DNA of 59,751 nucleotides from the NCBI GenBank assembly GCA_015068495.1, contig SVKL01000013.1, positions 1 to 59,751 on the forward strand, in the 5' to 3' direction. Below, one piece after another: positions 8,656-17,507 of this stretch. Source of the DNA: Oscillospiraceae bacterium (GTDB taxonomy: Bacteria; Bacillota; Clostridia; Oscillospirales; Oscillospiraceae). The notes beneath the pieces were generated by a model, which saw nothing but the letters and a program-made list of their open reading frames with translations, did not search any database and was not told the DNA's origin. A program made the translations under genes and the position numbers. Position 1 is the stretch's first letter, and each line of letters begins with the position of its first letter.

Positions 8656-9588
8656 TTACTTCGCTTTTGCAATAGTTCTTGTAAGATTTACCGCTGTTGT
8701 AGTTGCGTGTACAACGCTCATCATGTTCACCTTAACAGAACTATCCAGACCAAACTGTTGAGCAATTCGAGGTACTTCGTTTGCAGAGAGCATAATGCCA
8801 AGTCCAAGGAGCATATTCTGTGGGAATGTCATCAGACCGAGATATAGCAGAGTTGTCTGCATGAATGCGGTCAAGCATATAGCCGCAACCTGTTTCATCC
8901 ATTGAACAAATCCGTCTGTATATCCTCGGGGAACTGAAAACATATACAGTGAACCTACTGCCATTTGCACGAGCAAAATGCCGCCACGCTTAATGTTTTG
9001 GAAGAATATTTTTACTACACAATAAGCGAATGCGATTAAGCATAAAAGTGTAAACAGACCCAATTGCGAGGATAGGTTTCCGGCGAAGAAACTACCAACC
9101 AATACGCCTTTTGCTGTTACGCCAAGTTCAAAGGTTTGACTTGCACCGCCAAGTGCCGCCAAATCGTGAGCAAAGGTATTTTGAAGCGTAATGCAAAATT
9201 TATATAGTTCGATAGGAACAACGCCAATTAGCGAACAAGCAAAGAAACCTTTTAATACATTAATTGCCGTTGTTTTAATATTGGCTCGACCGTTTTGGTA
9301 TTCCACCGCCACATCAAATACGGCCACCACAAGTCCGGCAACAAATAATGCCCAGCCAAAGAGCGTAAATAATTTTACTGTAGCTTGAACCCATCCCAAA
9401 TCGAATATGTCAGCACCCATATTACCGATTAGTTCAAAGAAATCGGCAACTGCATCGTATATGGTTTCATAAAACCAACGAAGCATTGTTGTCCATATGG
9501 TGCTTGTTATCGTTTCTCCGATAAATTCAAAGCCGTCTTGTATTGCACCGACAATTGAGTCTATAAGATCGCCGATCCAGTCAAACAT
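8656..9588 (-). CDS. Polytopic TrbL/VirB6-like conjugation channel protein
   Basis: 310 residues. An ATG-ATG pair follows AGGAGG; the second, at 9586-9588, has the better spacing. The N-terminal 60 residues are amphipathic (FDWIGDLIDSIVGAIQDGF), and then about six hydrophobic segments follow across residues 65-290. This is the layout of TrbL/VirB6-type proteins forming the inner-membrane part of the channel. It resembles the DUF6045 proteins of clostridial ICEs. A strong hairpin lies just upstream of its ribosome site (9612-9637). Confidence 0.75.
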   Translation of the reverse strand: MFDWIGDLIDSIVGAIQDGFEFIGETITSTIWTTMLRWFYETIYDAVADFFELIGNMGADIFDLGWVQATVKLFTLFGWALFVAGLVVAVFDVAVEYQNGRANIKTTAINVLKGFFACSLIGVVPIELYKFCITLQNTFAHDLAALGGASQTFELGVTAKGVLVGSFFAGNLSSQLGLFTLLCLIAFAYCVVKIFFQNIKRGGILLVQMAVGSLYMFSVPRGYTDGFVQWMKQVAAICLTAFMQTTLLYLGLMTFPQNMLLGLGIMLSANEVPRIAQQFGLDSSVKVNMMSVVHATTTAVNLTRTIAKAK

Positions 9589-9611
9589 CATATCACCTCC
9601 TGATTAAAGGA

Positions 9612-9637
9612 ACAGAGGCGACATTCGCCGCCTCTGT
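9612..9637 (-). promoter_or_regulatory. Hairpin in the short gap before the TrbL-like gene
   Basis: 9-bp perfect arms (ACAGAGGCG and CGCCTCTGT) around an 8-base loop, 12 bases after the preceding stop and about 20 bases before the next ribosome site. There is no U-run in the leftward direction, so it is more likely an mRNA-stabilising or processing hairpin than a terminator. Confidence 0.45.
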
Positions 9638-9648
9638 ATATCGGTATC

Positions 9649-10071
9649 TTATCTAAATTGCATATTAAGTGCATAAGCAGGGTCTTGGAACATTTCGGCA
9701 TAAGTAAGCACTGTGTCACCGATGTCAGCTTTCTGCTGTACTGTGGGCTGGATGTACCATGCACCTTTGGGATTTGCATTGTCCCACATGTGAGGAGCGA
9801 TAGGGTCGTATCCGTTAGGTCGGCTTTGCATTCCTATGATGTCTGCAAAAAGGAAGTTTTGGGAGTCGACCTCACCCGAGGTTCTGTTGATAATTACAGC
9901 GCGTACAGTGTCGTATTTGCCTTGCACTTCAGATGCGATAAATTTTAGCTTTATTCGTAAGTCTTCATCGAGAATGCCGGTGAGGGTTCTGCCGACAATC
10001 AAAGGGTCTTTGATGATGTTATTATCACCAAACATCATTCGCATTTCTTTTTCATATTGATTCATAGCCAT
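9649..10071 (-). CDS. Conserved ICE transfer-operon protein, unknown function
   Basis: 140 residues (or 138 from a second ATG at 10063-10065, better spaced from GGGGGT). Soluble alpha/beta protein with no membrane segment. Notable stretches are DPLIVGRTLTGILDEDLRIK and GKYDTVRAVIINRTSGEVDS. I do not recognise a family with a known role. It lies between the pilin-like and TrbL-like genes, so it is probably a transfer protein. Confidence 0.55.
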   Translation of the reverse strand: MAMNQYEKEMRMMFGDNNIIKDPLIVGRTLTGILDEDLRIKLKFIASEVQGKYDTVRAVIINRTSGEVDSQNFLFADIIGMQSRPNGYDPIAPHMWDNANPKGAWYIQPTVQQKADIGDTVLTYAEMFQDPAYALNMQFR

Positions 10072-10080
10072 ACCCCCGCA

Positions 10081-10413
10081 TTAGAGAATTGTCCAAATAT
10101 AAAGGGGTGCGGTAAGGGTAAAAATCAAACATGCGAACAAAATAGCAGGTGCAGCAAATTCAAACTGACCGTGCTTTCTGTAGTCAAAATATGCCGTGCC
10201 AAGTTTCACAAAGAAAAGGATAGCAAGTATCATATCTACCACAGGGAACACAACATTGTTTACTACGGACTGAACCTGTCCTTTTGCTGTGTTCCAAGTC
10301 TGCTCAATTGCACCAGCAACATCGCCGGCGGCAAAAGCAGTCATGGAGAACGACATCATTACCACCAATACGGCAACGACACAGATTATAATTCTAACAG
10401 TTTTATTTTTCAT
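10081..10413 (-). CDS. Pilin/VirB2-like small membrane protein (DUF3852-like)
   Basis: 110 residues behind GGAGG. A clear signal peptide ends near residue 29 (MMSFSMTAFAAGD). A short amphipathic stretch and two hydrophobic helices follow (about 52-72 and 88-108). Small, signal-bearing two-helix proteins at the head of the channel genes are typical VirB2/TrbC pilin-like subunits. The sequence resembles DUF3852 proteins of clostridial ICEs. The assignment to VirB2 rests on size, topology and position. Confidence 0.65.
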   Translation of the reverse strand: MKNKTVRIIICVVAVLVVMMSFSMTAFAAGDVAGAIEQTWNTAKGQVQSVVNNVVFPVVDMILAILFFVKLGTAYFDYRKHGQFEFAAPAILFACLIFTLTAPLYIWTIL

Positions 10414-10419
10414 TTTTAA

Positions 10420-10752
10420 TCAGCCTCCAATTACTTTGATAATGTCTTTTTCGTTAATTTTTTTGATTCGAATATTAAGGTTTTTACAGAAGTTAATTTC
10501 TGTACACATTCCTTCGGTGATTTCGTCACCGAATACCCAAAGTTCATCGCAGAACCATAACATTCCAAGCCCAGCGACAATCCCGATTTCTCGTTCTTTT
10601 TCGATGTTATCGTCAAGGCAGAGGGCATAAAAATGTGGCACGACCGGAGCCGTGCCACACATCAACGCATATCGGGTATATCGCTTGACTTTTTCAAGGT
10701 TTCCCTTGATGTCCCCACCTAAAGGGGAGCAGATATACACCTTTTTCATCAT
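10420..10752 (-). CDS. DUF4406-like (nucleoside 2-deoxyribosyltransferase-fold) protein
   Basis: 110 residues; ATG-ATG start behind GAGGACTAACA, two bases after the adhesin stop. The N-terminus MMKKVYICSPLGGDIKGN and the later FCDELWVFGDEITEGM match small DUF4406-type proteins that share the nucleoside 2-deoxyribosyltransferase fold and are common on phages and ICEs. Whether it acts on nucleotides is unknown. It sits oddly between a surface adhesin and the conjugation genes. Confidence 0.6.
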   Translation of the reverse strand: MMKKVYICSPLGGDIKGNLEKVKRYTRYALMCGTAPVVPHFYALCLDDNIEKEREIGIVAGLGMLWFCDELWVFGDEITEGMCTEINFCKNLNIRIKKINEKDIIKVIGG

Positions 10753-10754
10753 TG

Positions 10755-13700
10755 TTAGTCCTCATCGTCCTTCTTGCGCTTAACTGCAATAATAGCTGTA
10801 GAAATTAAACCGCCGAGCGCAATGGCACAAAGACCAATCCAAAAGCCGAGGTTGGAGTTGTCACCAGTCTGAGGAACTTCGGGGACAGGGATTTTTTCGT
10901 TGGTCATCTGAGCCTTGATAATCTGTCCGTCTTCCTTAATCTCAAAGGGATATTCCTCGGTATTCTCATAATATCCGTCTAATGCATCAAACTCGGTGTA
11001 GGTGTATTTGCCGTAGCGGAGAGTGAATTTGGCAATACCGTTCTCATCGGTGTATCCTTCGACTACGGTATTTCCGTTTTCATCTTTGATGCGGAAACCT
11101 ACATTTGCAAGAGGTTTGCCGTCAGTTACATCGGTTTTTGTGATTTCAAGCTCACCAGTAATAGGCTTATTTGTAAAGAGACCGTTTTCGGAATTTGCGA
11201 TAGTGATGGTTTCACCGTCATTGCGGATTTCAAACTTGAAGACGGTAGTATCAGCTAAGAAGCCTTCGGGTGCGGTTTCTTCGATGAGTAAGTAGTCGCC
11301 GTAGCGGACACCTTCAGCACGATAGATTCCGTCTTTACCTACAAGTTCTGTTACGAGCTTATCATCAGTATCATATTCGCCGTTAGCATTGGTATCTGCA
11401 TAAATCTTAAATACCGCGCCGTCAAGTTTGGTATCGGTGAACTCTGCATCTACCTTTGTGATTTCAACATTGCCTTTAATTGCCTGATTGATAAAGCCTA
11501 CACCAGCCTCATTTTCGACAGTTACCACTTCGCCGTCCACACGGATTTCAAAGTAGTAATAACCGTCATCCTTGAGGAAGCCTTCGGGTGCATTTTTCTC
11601 ATGCACGAAGTATCCGTTGTAGCGGAGCTTCTCATAGGTGTGGACACCGTTTTCTCCCTCAGTCATTTCACCGACAAGACGGTCGATTTCGGCATTGAAT
11701 TTCTTGTTGTTATCTACATCAACATAGATTTCAAACACTGCACCAGCAAGGGTGTTTTCGGGATAGTCTTTATCTACCTTGATGGTCTTGACTGTACCTG
11801 TAATAAACTTGTTCTCAATTTCAAGCTCTACGATTTCGCCGTCATCTTTGATGGTTACCTCATAGTTTGTTTCATTAAGAACGAATGCAGGAGCAGACTT
11901 GATTTCACGGACGATATATTCGCCGTAAGGTACATCCTCGAAGTAGAAGACACCGATTTCATTGGATTCACAGGTAAGGATTGCAGTATCTTCGGTAAAC
12001 TCGGTTGCATCTGCACGGAAGAGACCGAACAAAGCGCCGCAGATTGTGAAGCCGTCCTCGTCAATCTTCTTGCCGAGAATAGAGCCACGAATAATCTTGT
12101 TTTCGATTGCTTCGCCGCCGTTTACAGTATTACGGACGGTTTCGGTTTCCTGACCTTCATACTCGAAGTCAATGCCATAGATTTCATCACTGATAATATA
12201 GTGGCAGTCGGTATGGATTTCCTTGACATACACACTTGCGCCTACGGGAAGGTCGGTTACAAATACGATGTTGCCGAGCTTATCGCAGTATGCGGTTTCA
12301 ATGAGTGCATCCTTGGGGATTACCTTACCGTCAGCAGCAGTCATATCTTTAGCTGCATAGAGTCCGAACTGAACATTTGTAATTTCACCATTAGAGCCGA
12401 TATTAAAGATATCGTCATGTTCCATTGTCTTTTTAAGGTCAATGACAATCTTCTGTCGCTCGTTGGTGAAGGATGCAGAGGTGCTTGTGATTTCGATATG
12501 CTCTCCGGCATATACGAGTTCTACATTTACAGGCTCTTTGTTGATAATCATACCGTAGGGTGCTTTAACTTCACGGATTTCATATTTGCCGAGATAGAGA
12601 GGCTCGGTTGTAGCAGTTCCGTCTTTACCAGTGGTAACGGTTGCGACTACCTGACCTTTAGTGTATCTGACTGTTCCATCAAGAGTAATTACATCCTCAA
12701 CGGCGATTACCTCGTAAACTGCACCTTCCAAGCCTTTAATTTCATATACAGGCTGATAGATACTGTCCTTTTCGGTTACAGAGGAGAAGACCTCACCGAA
12801 CTTCGAAATGGTGATTGTTCCTTTCTGTGCGTAGTTCTTTTTAACTATAGATACAAGGTCGGTAGAGCCGTCAACCTTAAAGGCAACGGGAGTGCTGTCG
12901 AGAACATATCCATAGCAGGTGTTCTGCTCAATGATTTCATAGTTTCCGTAAGGCAATGCATACGGAAGCATAAGTTTTCCGGTGGTATCGGTGTAATAGA
13001 TTTCGATATCCATTGGTGTCGGATAGTTGATATGCTGAATTACATATTCGCCTGTGTCGGTGTTGCGAACCTTAAAGCCAATACCGGATGCAGGGATAAT
13101 TTTGCCTGTTTCGGCATCCTTTTTCACGATTTCGATTTCGGCTTCAAAGGTTGCATTGTTGATAAGGTAACGGTATGTTTTACCGTCCTCATTGATGCGA
13201 ACATCGAAGGGAGGCATAAGCTCTTTGCCTTCAAGACCTTTGGTCTGCTTTACAGTATATACACCGTAAGGCAACCAGTCGGGAGTTTCAGCGAAGCCAT
13301 ATTCATCAGTTTCGAGTAAGGCTCTCTCGGTTTCTCTTGCATTCTCATAAGAACCTGCGCTTTTGAGGAAAACCTCAAATACAGCATTTTCTTCGGGATG
13401 CTCGATTTGAGTCGAACCGTCATCAGCGTGTTTGATTAATGCAATCTTTCCTCTGATGATTGCTTCATAAACATCAATATACTCTGTGTTAAGCTCTACG
13501 GTGTAGTTGCCGGGATGAGCATCCACATAGTAAACTGTCGGATCAAGCAAATATCCTTCACTTGCAGTGATTTCTTTGATAGTCCATTCGTTGTTATCTC
13601 CGCAAGGATAATACTTGGTAATAAACCAACCGTTTTTGTCTGTCGTATAGGTGTCAACGAGGTCGCCGTTTTTATATACACCGTATACTGCACCTTCAAG

Positions 13701-16004
13701 AGTCGCATCACCCTGAGTTTCACCGTAAGGCCAACCCAAGTCATCTACCACCTCATCAGAGGAGGGGGTGTCAAGAGACATTACCACAGGAACAAGGCCA
13801 TTATCTTCTTCGGGATTTCCCCAATAGAGATAACCGTCCACCTTGAAGACATCGGCTCTCCATTTTTTAAGGATGTTTTCTACCGATGCACCTGTAACGG
13901 TATCCCATGCAATATCCACAGTCTGCTTGGCAGGTACAACATAACGAGTAGGTGTATTTACTTCCTGTAAGGTGTAATTTTTACCGATGAGGATATCTTC
14001 GAATACAGCAACACCGTTTGCATCGGTATATGCGGTTTCATCAACCTTAATACCCGAATCGGATGTTCCTGTAAGTCTGAATCTCATATCTTCAACGAAG
14101 CCGTCTTCGGAAGTCTTCTGCACACGAAGGTCGCCGCGCTTGAGTTCGTTATAAAACGACTTGTTGGTCACTTCGTTCCAAGCGATTGAAACCGACTGAG
14201 CTGCAGGTGTGATATAGTAATCTTTGGTATCAACCTCAGTCACTGTATAGGAGGAATGTCCGGTGATGAGGACATCCTCGAAGAGTGCAACACCGTTTGC
14301 ATTGGTGGTTGCGGTTAAGTCGATTTTCTTACCGCTTAGGGATGTTCCTGTGAGCCTGAACTTAACACCCTCAACCATACCGTCTTCACTTGTCTTGGTG
14401 ATTTTCAAATCTCCGCGCTTGAGCTTGTTATATACCGATGCTTCGGTTACTTTATTCCACTCAACAGCGACAGACTGTGAAGCAGGGATTTCGTATCGGG
14501 CGGCAGTATTAACCTCGGTTAAGGTGTACTTGACATTTCCGCTAATAAGGACATCCGAGAAGGTTGCGATACCTTTTGCATTGGTTACAGCATACTGTTC
14601 GATTGTTTCTCCGCTAAGAGAAGTACCTGACAGTTTGAACTGCATACCTTCAACGAGTCCGTCTTCGCTTGTCTTTGTAACCTTGAGGTCACCTCGTTTG
14701 AGAGTATTGCTGAAATTAACGGTTGCGGTCTGACCGCTTACAACGGTTACCGACTTGCTGTCTTGAGGCTCATATTTGCCGATAGATTCTTCGGTTACAG
14801 TGTAAGTGCCGGGTTTGAGATCCTTGACTGTAATCTGACCGCCGTTGGCAGTAGTCACAGTCTTATTGACACCGTTACCTGTAATGGTGAAGTCAATGCC
14901 GTCAACCTTGCCGTCTTCACTGGTTTTTACAATCTTGCAGTTTCCGGGGATTAGCTCGTTTACTGCATTAATTGTTATTGTTTTATTAGGCGTGGAGCTG
15001 TCAAGGGTAATCGTCCAAGAGGAAGTTCCTGATGCACGATAGTTTGTCGGGAATACGGTTTCTTTGATTGTATATGTGCCAAAGTCAGCGGTTACACTTG
15101 CATATCCATTTGCATTAGTGGGGCCAATGGTTAGTTTTTCTCCGGTTGTACTCGTTGCAGTAAAAATTGCACCTGCAAGGGCTTTACCATTATCGTCCTT
15201 TTTATAGATTTCAATGTCGCCCGAGCCAGAGAATGTACCGTCTGCAAAATGGAAGTATGCGTTGGGATACGAGGCTTTTGCGCCATTGGAAGAGTCGCTC
15301 ATCCACTTTACAGGCATAATTTCGGGGCCTCGGTCGTTTCCTACATGGATGAGGAAGTCAGTACCGTTATATGTTCCCGAATATACTGCGATATGGGTGT
15401 GCGAGTTCTCATCGTTACCGAAAATAATCAAGTCGCCGGGGGCGAGTTTGTTTCGATCTACATTAGATGAATTTGTTCCGATTTTTTCAATCTTGCCTTC
15501 GTTTGCAAGTTTATTGAGGGCAGTCTGCCAAGTTACAACGGCCTGAGAGTTCATACCGGTTGCATCAATAGCCGTTCTGATATACTGTGTATCGATGCCT
15601 TCAATATTGGGCATATAGTTAAGCACAAAATATGTTACGAAGGAAGCGCAACAAAGACCTTTACTCTTAAAGGTTGCGATATCGGGTGCTTTACCTGTGA
15701 CAGTCGAACTGTCTGCAACGGTTTCTTTACCCGATGTGCTTGTGCCATAGTTAATGCCCGACAATACCGAAGTCGGTGTTCTTGAACCATAACTTCCGGA
15801 CTGATACAAAGTACCATCATCCTTCTGCTTCTGAACATCATAGCCTGTATATTCAAGAGCACGAAGAATGGCGTGGTCAGCCATGTTATCGGGGAGGTCT
15901 GATGCAACAGCAGCAAACGCACTCATAGGCATTGCCATCACACACATTACGATTGCAAGCACCATTGCCAAGCCCTTTTTCCAATTCTTCTTGATATAAT
16001 TCAT
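10755..16004 (-). CDS. Giant Cna-B/SpaA-repeat surface adhesin with N-terminal NlpC/P60-like domain and VPQTG sorting signal
   Basis: 1749 residues. A signal peptide (residues 1-32, ending MPMSAFAAVA) is followed by a cysteine-peptidase-like domain with C118/C119 (GLCCASFVTYF) and H202/H204 (SHTHIAVYSG) as candidate catalytic residues. From about residue 262 to 1700 there are some 14 consecutive Cna-B/SpaA units, each starting G-x-x-x-I/V-x-K-x-D/S. The first block repeats KTSEDG four times. The C-terminus has VPQTG at 1710-1714, a hydrophobic helix and a KRKKDDED tail, so it is anchored by sortase. Cna-B units often form isopeptide bonds that make rod-like fibres. With the sortase in the same element it may tether mating cells or act as a colonisation factor. 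A terminator-like hairpin lies just upstream (16038-16066). Confidence 0.92.
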   Translation of the reverse strand: MNYIKKNWKKGLAMVLAIVMCVMAMPMSAFAAVASDLPDNMADHAILRALEYTGYDVQKQKDDGTLYQSGSYGSRTPTSVLSGINYGTSTSGKETVADSSTVTGKAPDIATFKSKGLCCASFVTYFVLNYMPNIEGIDTQYIRTAIDATGMNSQAVVTWQTALNKLANEGKIEKIGTNSSNVDRNKLAPGDLIIFGNDENSHTHIAVYSGTYNGTDFLIHVGNDRGPEIMPVKWMSDSSNGAKASYPNAYFHFADGTFSGSGDIEIYKKDDNGKALAGAIFTATSTTGEKLTIGPTNANGYASVTADFGTYTIKETVFPTNYRASGTSSWTITLDSSTPNKTITINAVNELIPGNCKIVKTSEDGKVDGIDFTITGNGVNKTVTTANGGQITVKDLKPGTYTVTEESIGKYEPQDSKSVTVVSGQTATVNFSNTLKRGDLKVTKTSEDGLVEGMQFKLSGTSLSGETIEQYAVTNAKGIATFSDVLISGNVKYTLTEVNTAARYEIPASQSVAVEWNKVTEASVYNKLKRGDLKITKTSEDGMVEGVKFRLTGTSLSGKKIDLTATTNANGVALFEDVLITGHSSYTVTEVDTKDYYITPAAQSVSIAWNEVTNKSFYNELKRGDLRVQKTSEDGFVEDMRFRLTGTSDSGIKVDETAYTDANGVAVFEDILIGKNYTLQEVNTPTRYVVPAKQTVDIAWDTVTGASVENILKKWRADVFKVDGYLYWGNPEEDNGLVPVVMSLDTPSSDEVVDDLGWPYGETQGDATLEGAVYGVYKNGDLVDTYTTDKNGWFITKYYPCGDNNEWTIKEITASEGYLLDPTVYYVDAHPGNYTVELNTEYIDVYEAIIRGKIALIKHADDGSTQIEHPEENAVFEVFLKSAGSYENARETERALLETDEYGFAETPDWLPYGVYTVKQTKGLEGKELMPPFDVRINEDGKTYRYLINNATFEAEIEIVKKDAETGKIIPASGIGFKVRNTDTGEYVIQHINYPTPMDIEIYYTDTTGKLMLPYALPYGNYEIIEQNTCYGYVLDSTPVAFKVDGSTDLVSIVKKNYAQKGTITISKFGEVFSSVTEKDSIYQPVYEIKGLEGAVYEVIAVEDVITLDGTVRYTKGQVVATVTTGKDGTATTEPLYLGKYEIREVKAPYGMIINKEPVNVELVYAGEHIEITSTSASFTNERQKIVIDLKKTMEHDDIFNIGSNGEITNVQFGLYAAKDMTAADGKVIPKDALIETAYCDKLGNIVFVTDLPVGASVYVKEIHTDCHYIISDEIYGIDFEYEGQETETVRNTVNGGEAIENKIIRGSILGKKIDEDGFTICGALFGLFRADATEFTEDTAILTCESNEIGVFYFEDVPYGEYIVREIKSAPAFVLNETNYEVTIKDDGEIVELEIENKFITGTVKTIKVDKDYPENTLAGAVFEIYVDVDNNKKFNAEIDRLVGEMTEGENGVHTYEKLRYNGYFVHEKNAPEGFLKDDGYYYFEIRVDGEVVTVENEAGVGFINQAIKGNVEITKVDAEFTDTKLDGAVFKIYADTNANGEYDTDDKLVTELVGKDGIYRAEGVRYGDYLLIEETAPEGFLADTTVFKFEIRNDGETITIANSENGLFTNKPITGELEITKTDVTDGKPLANVGFRIKDENGNTVVEGYTDENGIAKFTLRYGKYTYTEFDALDGYYENTEEYPFEIKEDGQIIKAQMTNEKIPVPEVPQTGDNSNLGFWIGLCAIALGGLISTAIIAVKRKKDDED

Positions 16005-16037
16005 TATCTAATCATCCTTTCAAGTCATAAATAAAAA

Positions 16038-16066
16038 ATACCGCCTGATTTATCATCAAGCGGTAT
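16038..16066 (-). terminator. Hairpin terminator between lipoprotein and adhesin genes
   Basis: Arms ATACCGCCTGAT and ATCAAGCGGTAT (one mismatch) with a 5-base loop, followed leftward by a T-rich run. It lies 15 bases after the lipoprotein stop and 33 bases before the adhesin start, so adhesin expression would depend on read-through or on a promoter I cannot identify in the short gap. Confidence 0.6.
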
Positions 16067-16080
16067 ATAGTGTATTAAGT

Positions 16081-16962
16081 TTAGCCACCATAGTTTTCTT
16101 TGCTCATACAGATGCAACCATACCATCTTTCTGTAGATTCGTCATAATATATCCCTACGCCCATATATTGATATTTTGACTGACCAACATAATTCCAATG
16201 CACACTACTGTTCTTAAAGCCAGTTGCGATGGCAGAGGCTATTTGGTCTGCCGTTCCATACCAATCTCCTTTACAAAGGGCTTCTTTATCAAACCCTTCG
16301 TAATAGTTATCTGTTTCGGGTAATCCGTAAGGAGTAAGATCTACATACATACCATATTTCAATTCCGTGCTTGTTGTACGGGGATGCACATGCTCATAGT
16401 TACTAACGAGTTGTTTTGCACGATACCTTGCTACATCGTTCAATCCGTTTAGGACAATAGCACTTGATTGACCTTGTGCCACACGATATTGATTGATGTA
16501 TTCAACAACTTTACTCTCCACTTCTTGAGCGGTCGGTGTTTTTATTTTCACCGGTTCAGTATCCTCGACAGGCTTATGCGTTTCTTGTGCAGGTTCATCC
16601 GTAGTTGATTCATCGGTTTTTTCGGTAGTTTTGATGGATTCTGTTTTGGTTGCAGATGAGCTTACGGTCTTTTTAGGTGGTTCAACCGTAGTTTCAACAG
16701 TCTTTTTTTCTGTTGGTTTTGTTTCCACATTGCCTTTCGATTCAGAAGAGGGTGTGGAGTTATCGGTCGTTTTTTCGGAGTGAACGGTAGTTGTGTCAAC
16801 ACTTTTATCTTTTTGTTCTTCGCTTGTTGTTACACTTGTCGTATCACTCGAGATAATTCCGCTTTCTTCTTTTTCTGATTGTGCAGGGGTTTGGTTGCTA
16901 CACGCAATAAGTGTTACGCAGAGCATAACTGCCATAATAATCGCAATTACTCTTTTCGTCAT
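16081..16962 (-). CDS. CAP-domain (SCP/PR1-like) lipoprotein
   Basis: 293 residues from the ATG at 16960-16962, behind AGGTGATATTT. A lipobox ends at the cysteine in VTLIACSNQ (about residue 21), so the protein is lipid-anchored outside the membrane. A Ser/Thr/Glu/Lys-rich linker of roughly 130 residues precedes a C-terminal CAP domain (from VESKVVEYINQYRVAQGQ to the end), with conserved histidine-containing stretches EHVHPR and SSVHWNYVG. Bacterial CAP domains are common on envelope proteins, and their activity is mostly unknown. Placed beside the adhesin, it forms a surface module within the ICE. Confidence 0.85.
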   Translation of the reverse strand: MTKRVIAIIMAVMLCVTLIACSNQTPAQSEKEESGIISSDTTSVTTSEEQKDKSVDTTTVHSEKTTDNSTPSSESKGNVETKPTEKKTVETTVEPPKKTVSSSATKTESIKTTEKTDESTTDEPAQETHKPVEDTEPVKIKTPTAQEVESKVVEYINQYRVAQGQSSAIVLNGLNDVARYRAKQLVSNYEHVHPRTTSTELKYGMYVDLTPYGLPETDNYYEGFDKEALCKGDWYGTADQIASAIATGFKNSSVHWNYVGQSKYQYMGVGIYYDESTERWYGCICMSKENYGG

Positions 16963-17037
16963 AAATATCACCTCAACTACACAATACCGAAATACATTCA
17001 AAAGTCCAGCAAATTATCGATTTTTTAACAATAAAGC

Positions 17038-17487
17038 CTACATTGTCTGCTCAAAGGCAGGTTCCTCGTCTTCATCGAGGTCTTCACCCTCAGATTGTTC
17101 CTCATCCTGAGTCTGTTCGAGCTTCTGTTCATAGGCATCAAGGATGTATCCGTTAAGAGCTTCACGAGCCTCTTTGGTTACAGGATGAAAGTCCTCATAA
17201 AACTTGCCATCTGAACCTTTGTGTCCGGGATAGAGTACCTGCAATCCCTTTTCGCCGCCGTCATACACCTTGAAGCCGTGCTGTGCAAAATGATTACCAA
17301 TGGTTACACTTGCGTTAGCCTTAATTTTGCTTTCGGGGTTGTCATTGAGACGGTCGATCTTTGCAGAGATGAAAGGAACTTTATACTGCGGTCTTTCATT
17401 TTCCACAGGAGCAGGAGTGTTCTGCTGTTCAATTTTCTTGTCGTTTGTCTTGGGTGCTTTTGCACCGGTTGTTTTCTTAGTTGCCAT
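17038..17487 (-). CDS. SpoVG-family protein with extended ends, C-terminus EQTM
   Basis: 149 residues behind AGGTAAATTATA. Residues about 38-118 follow the SpoVG pattern: a first strand (FISAKID), KANASVTIGNHFAQHGFKV, GLQVLYPGHKGSDGKF, HPVTKEAREALNGYILDAY. SpoVG is a small site-specific DNA/RNA-binding regulator. Here it has an added basic N-terminus and an acidic tail ending EEPAFEQTM. SpoVG-like genes are frequent on clostridial ICEs; what they regulate there is not known. The match is by eye but runs the whole core domain. Confidence 0.7.
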   Translation of the reverse strand: MATKKTTGAKAPKTNDKKIEQQNTPAPVENERPQYKVPFISAKIDRLNDNPESKIKANASVTIGNHFAQHGFKVYDGGEKGLQVLYPGHKGSDGKFYEDFHPVTKEAREALNGYILDAYEQKLEQTQDEEQSEGEDLDEDEEPAFEQTM

Positions 17488-17507
17488 TATAATTTACCTC
17501 CATTTTT

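Noticed and set aside
11601..13319. A 572-codon plus-strand open frame opposite the adhesin gene
   Set aside because: It is the antisense shadow of the Cna-B repeats, with repeated cysteine/phenylalanine-rich composition and no family resemblance or ribosome site.
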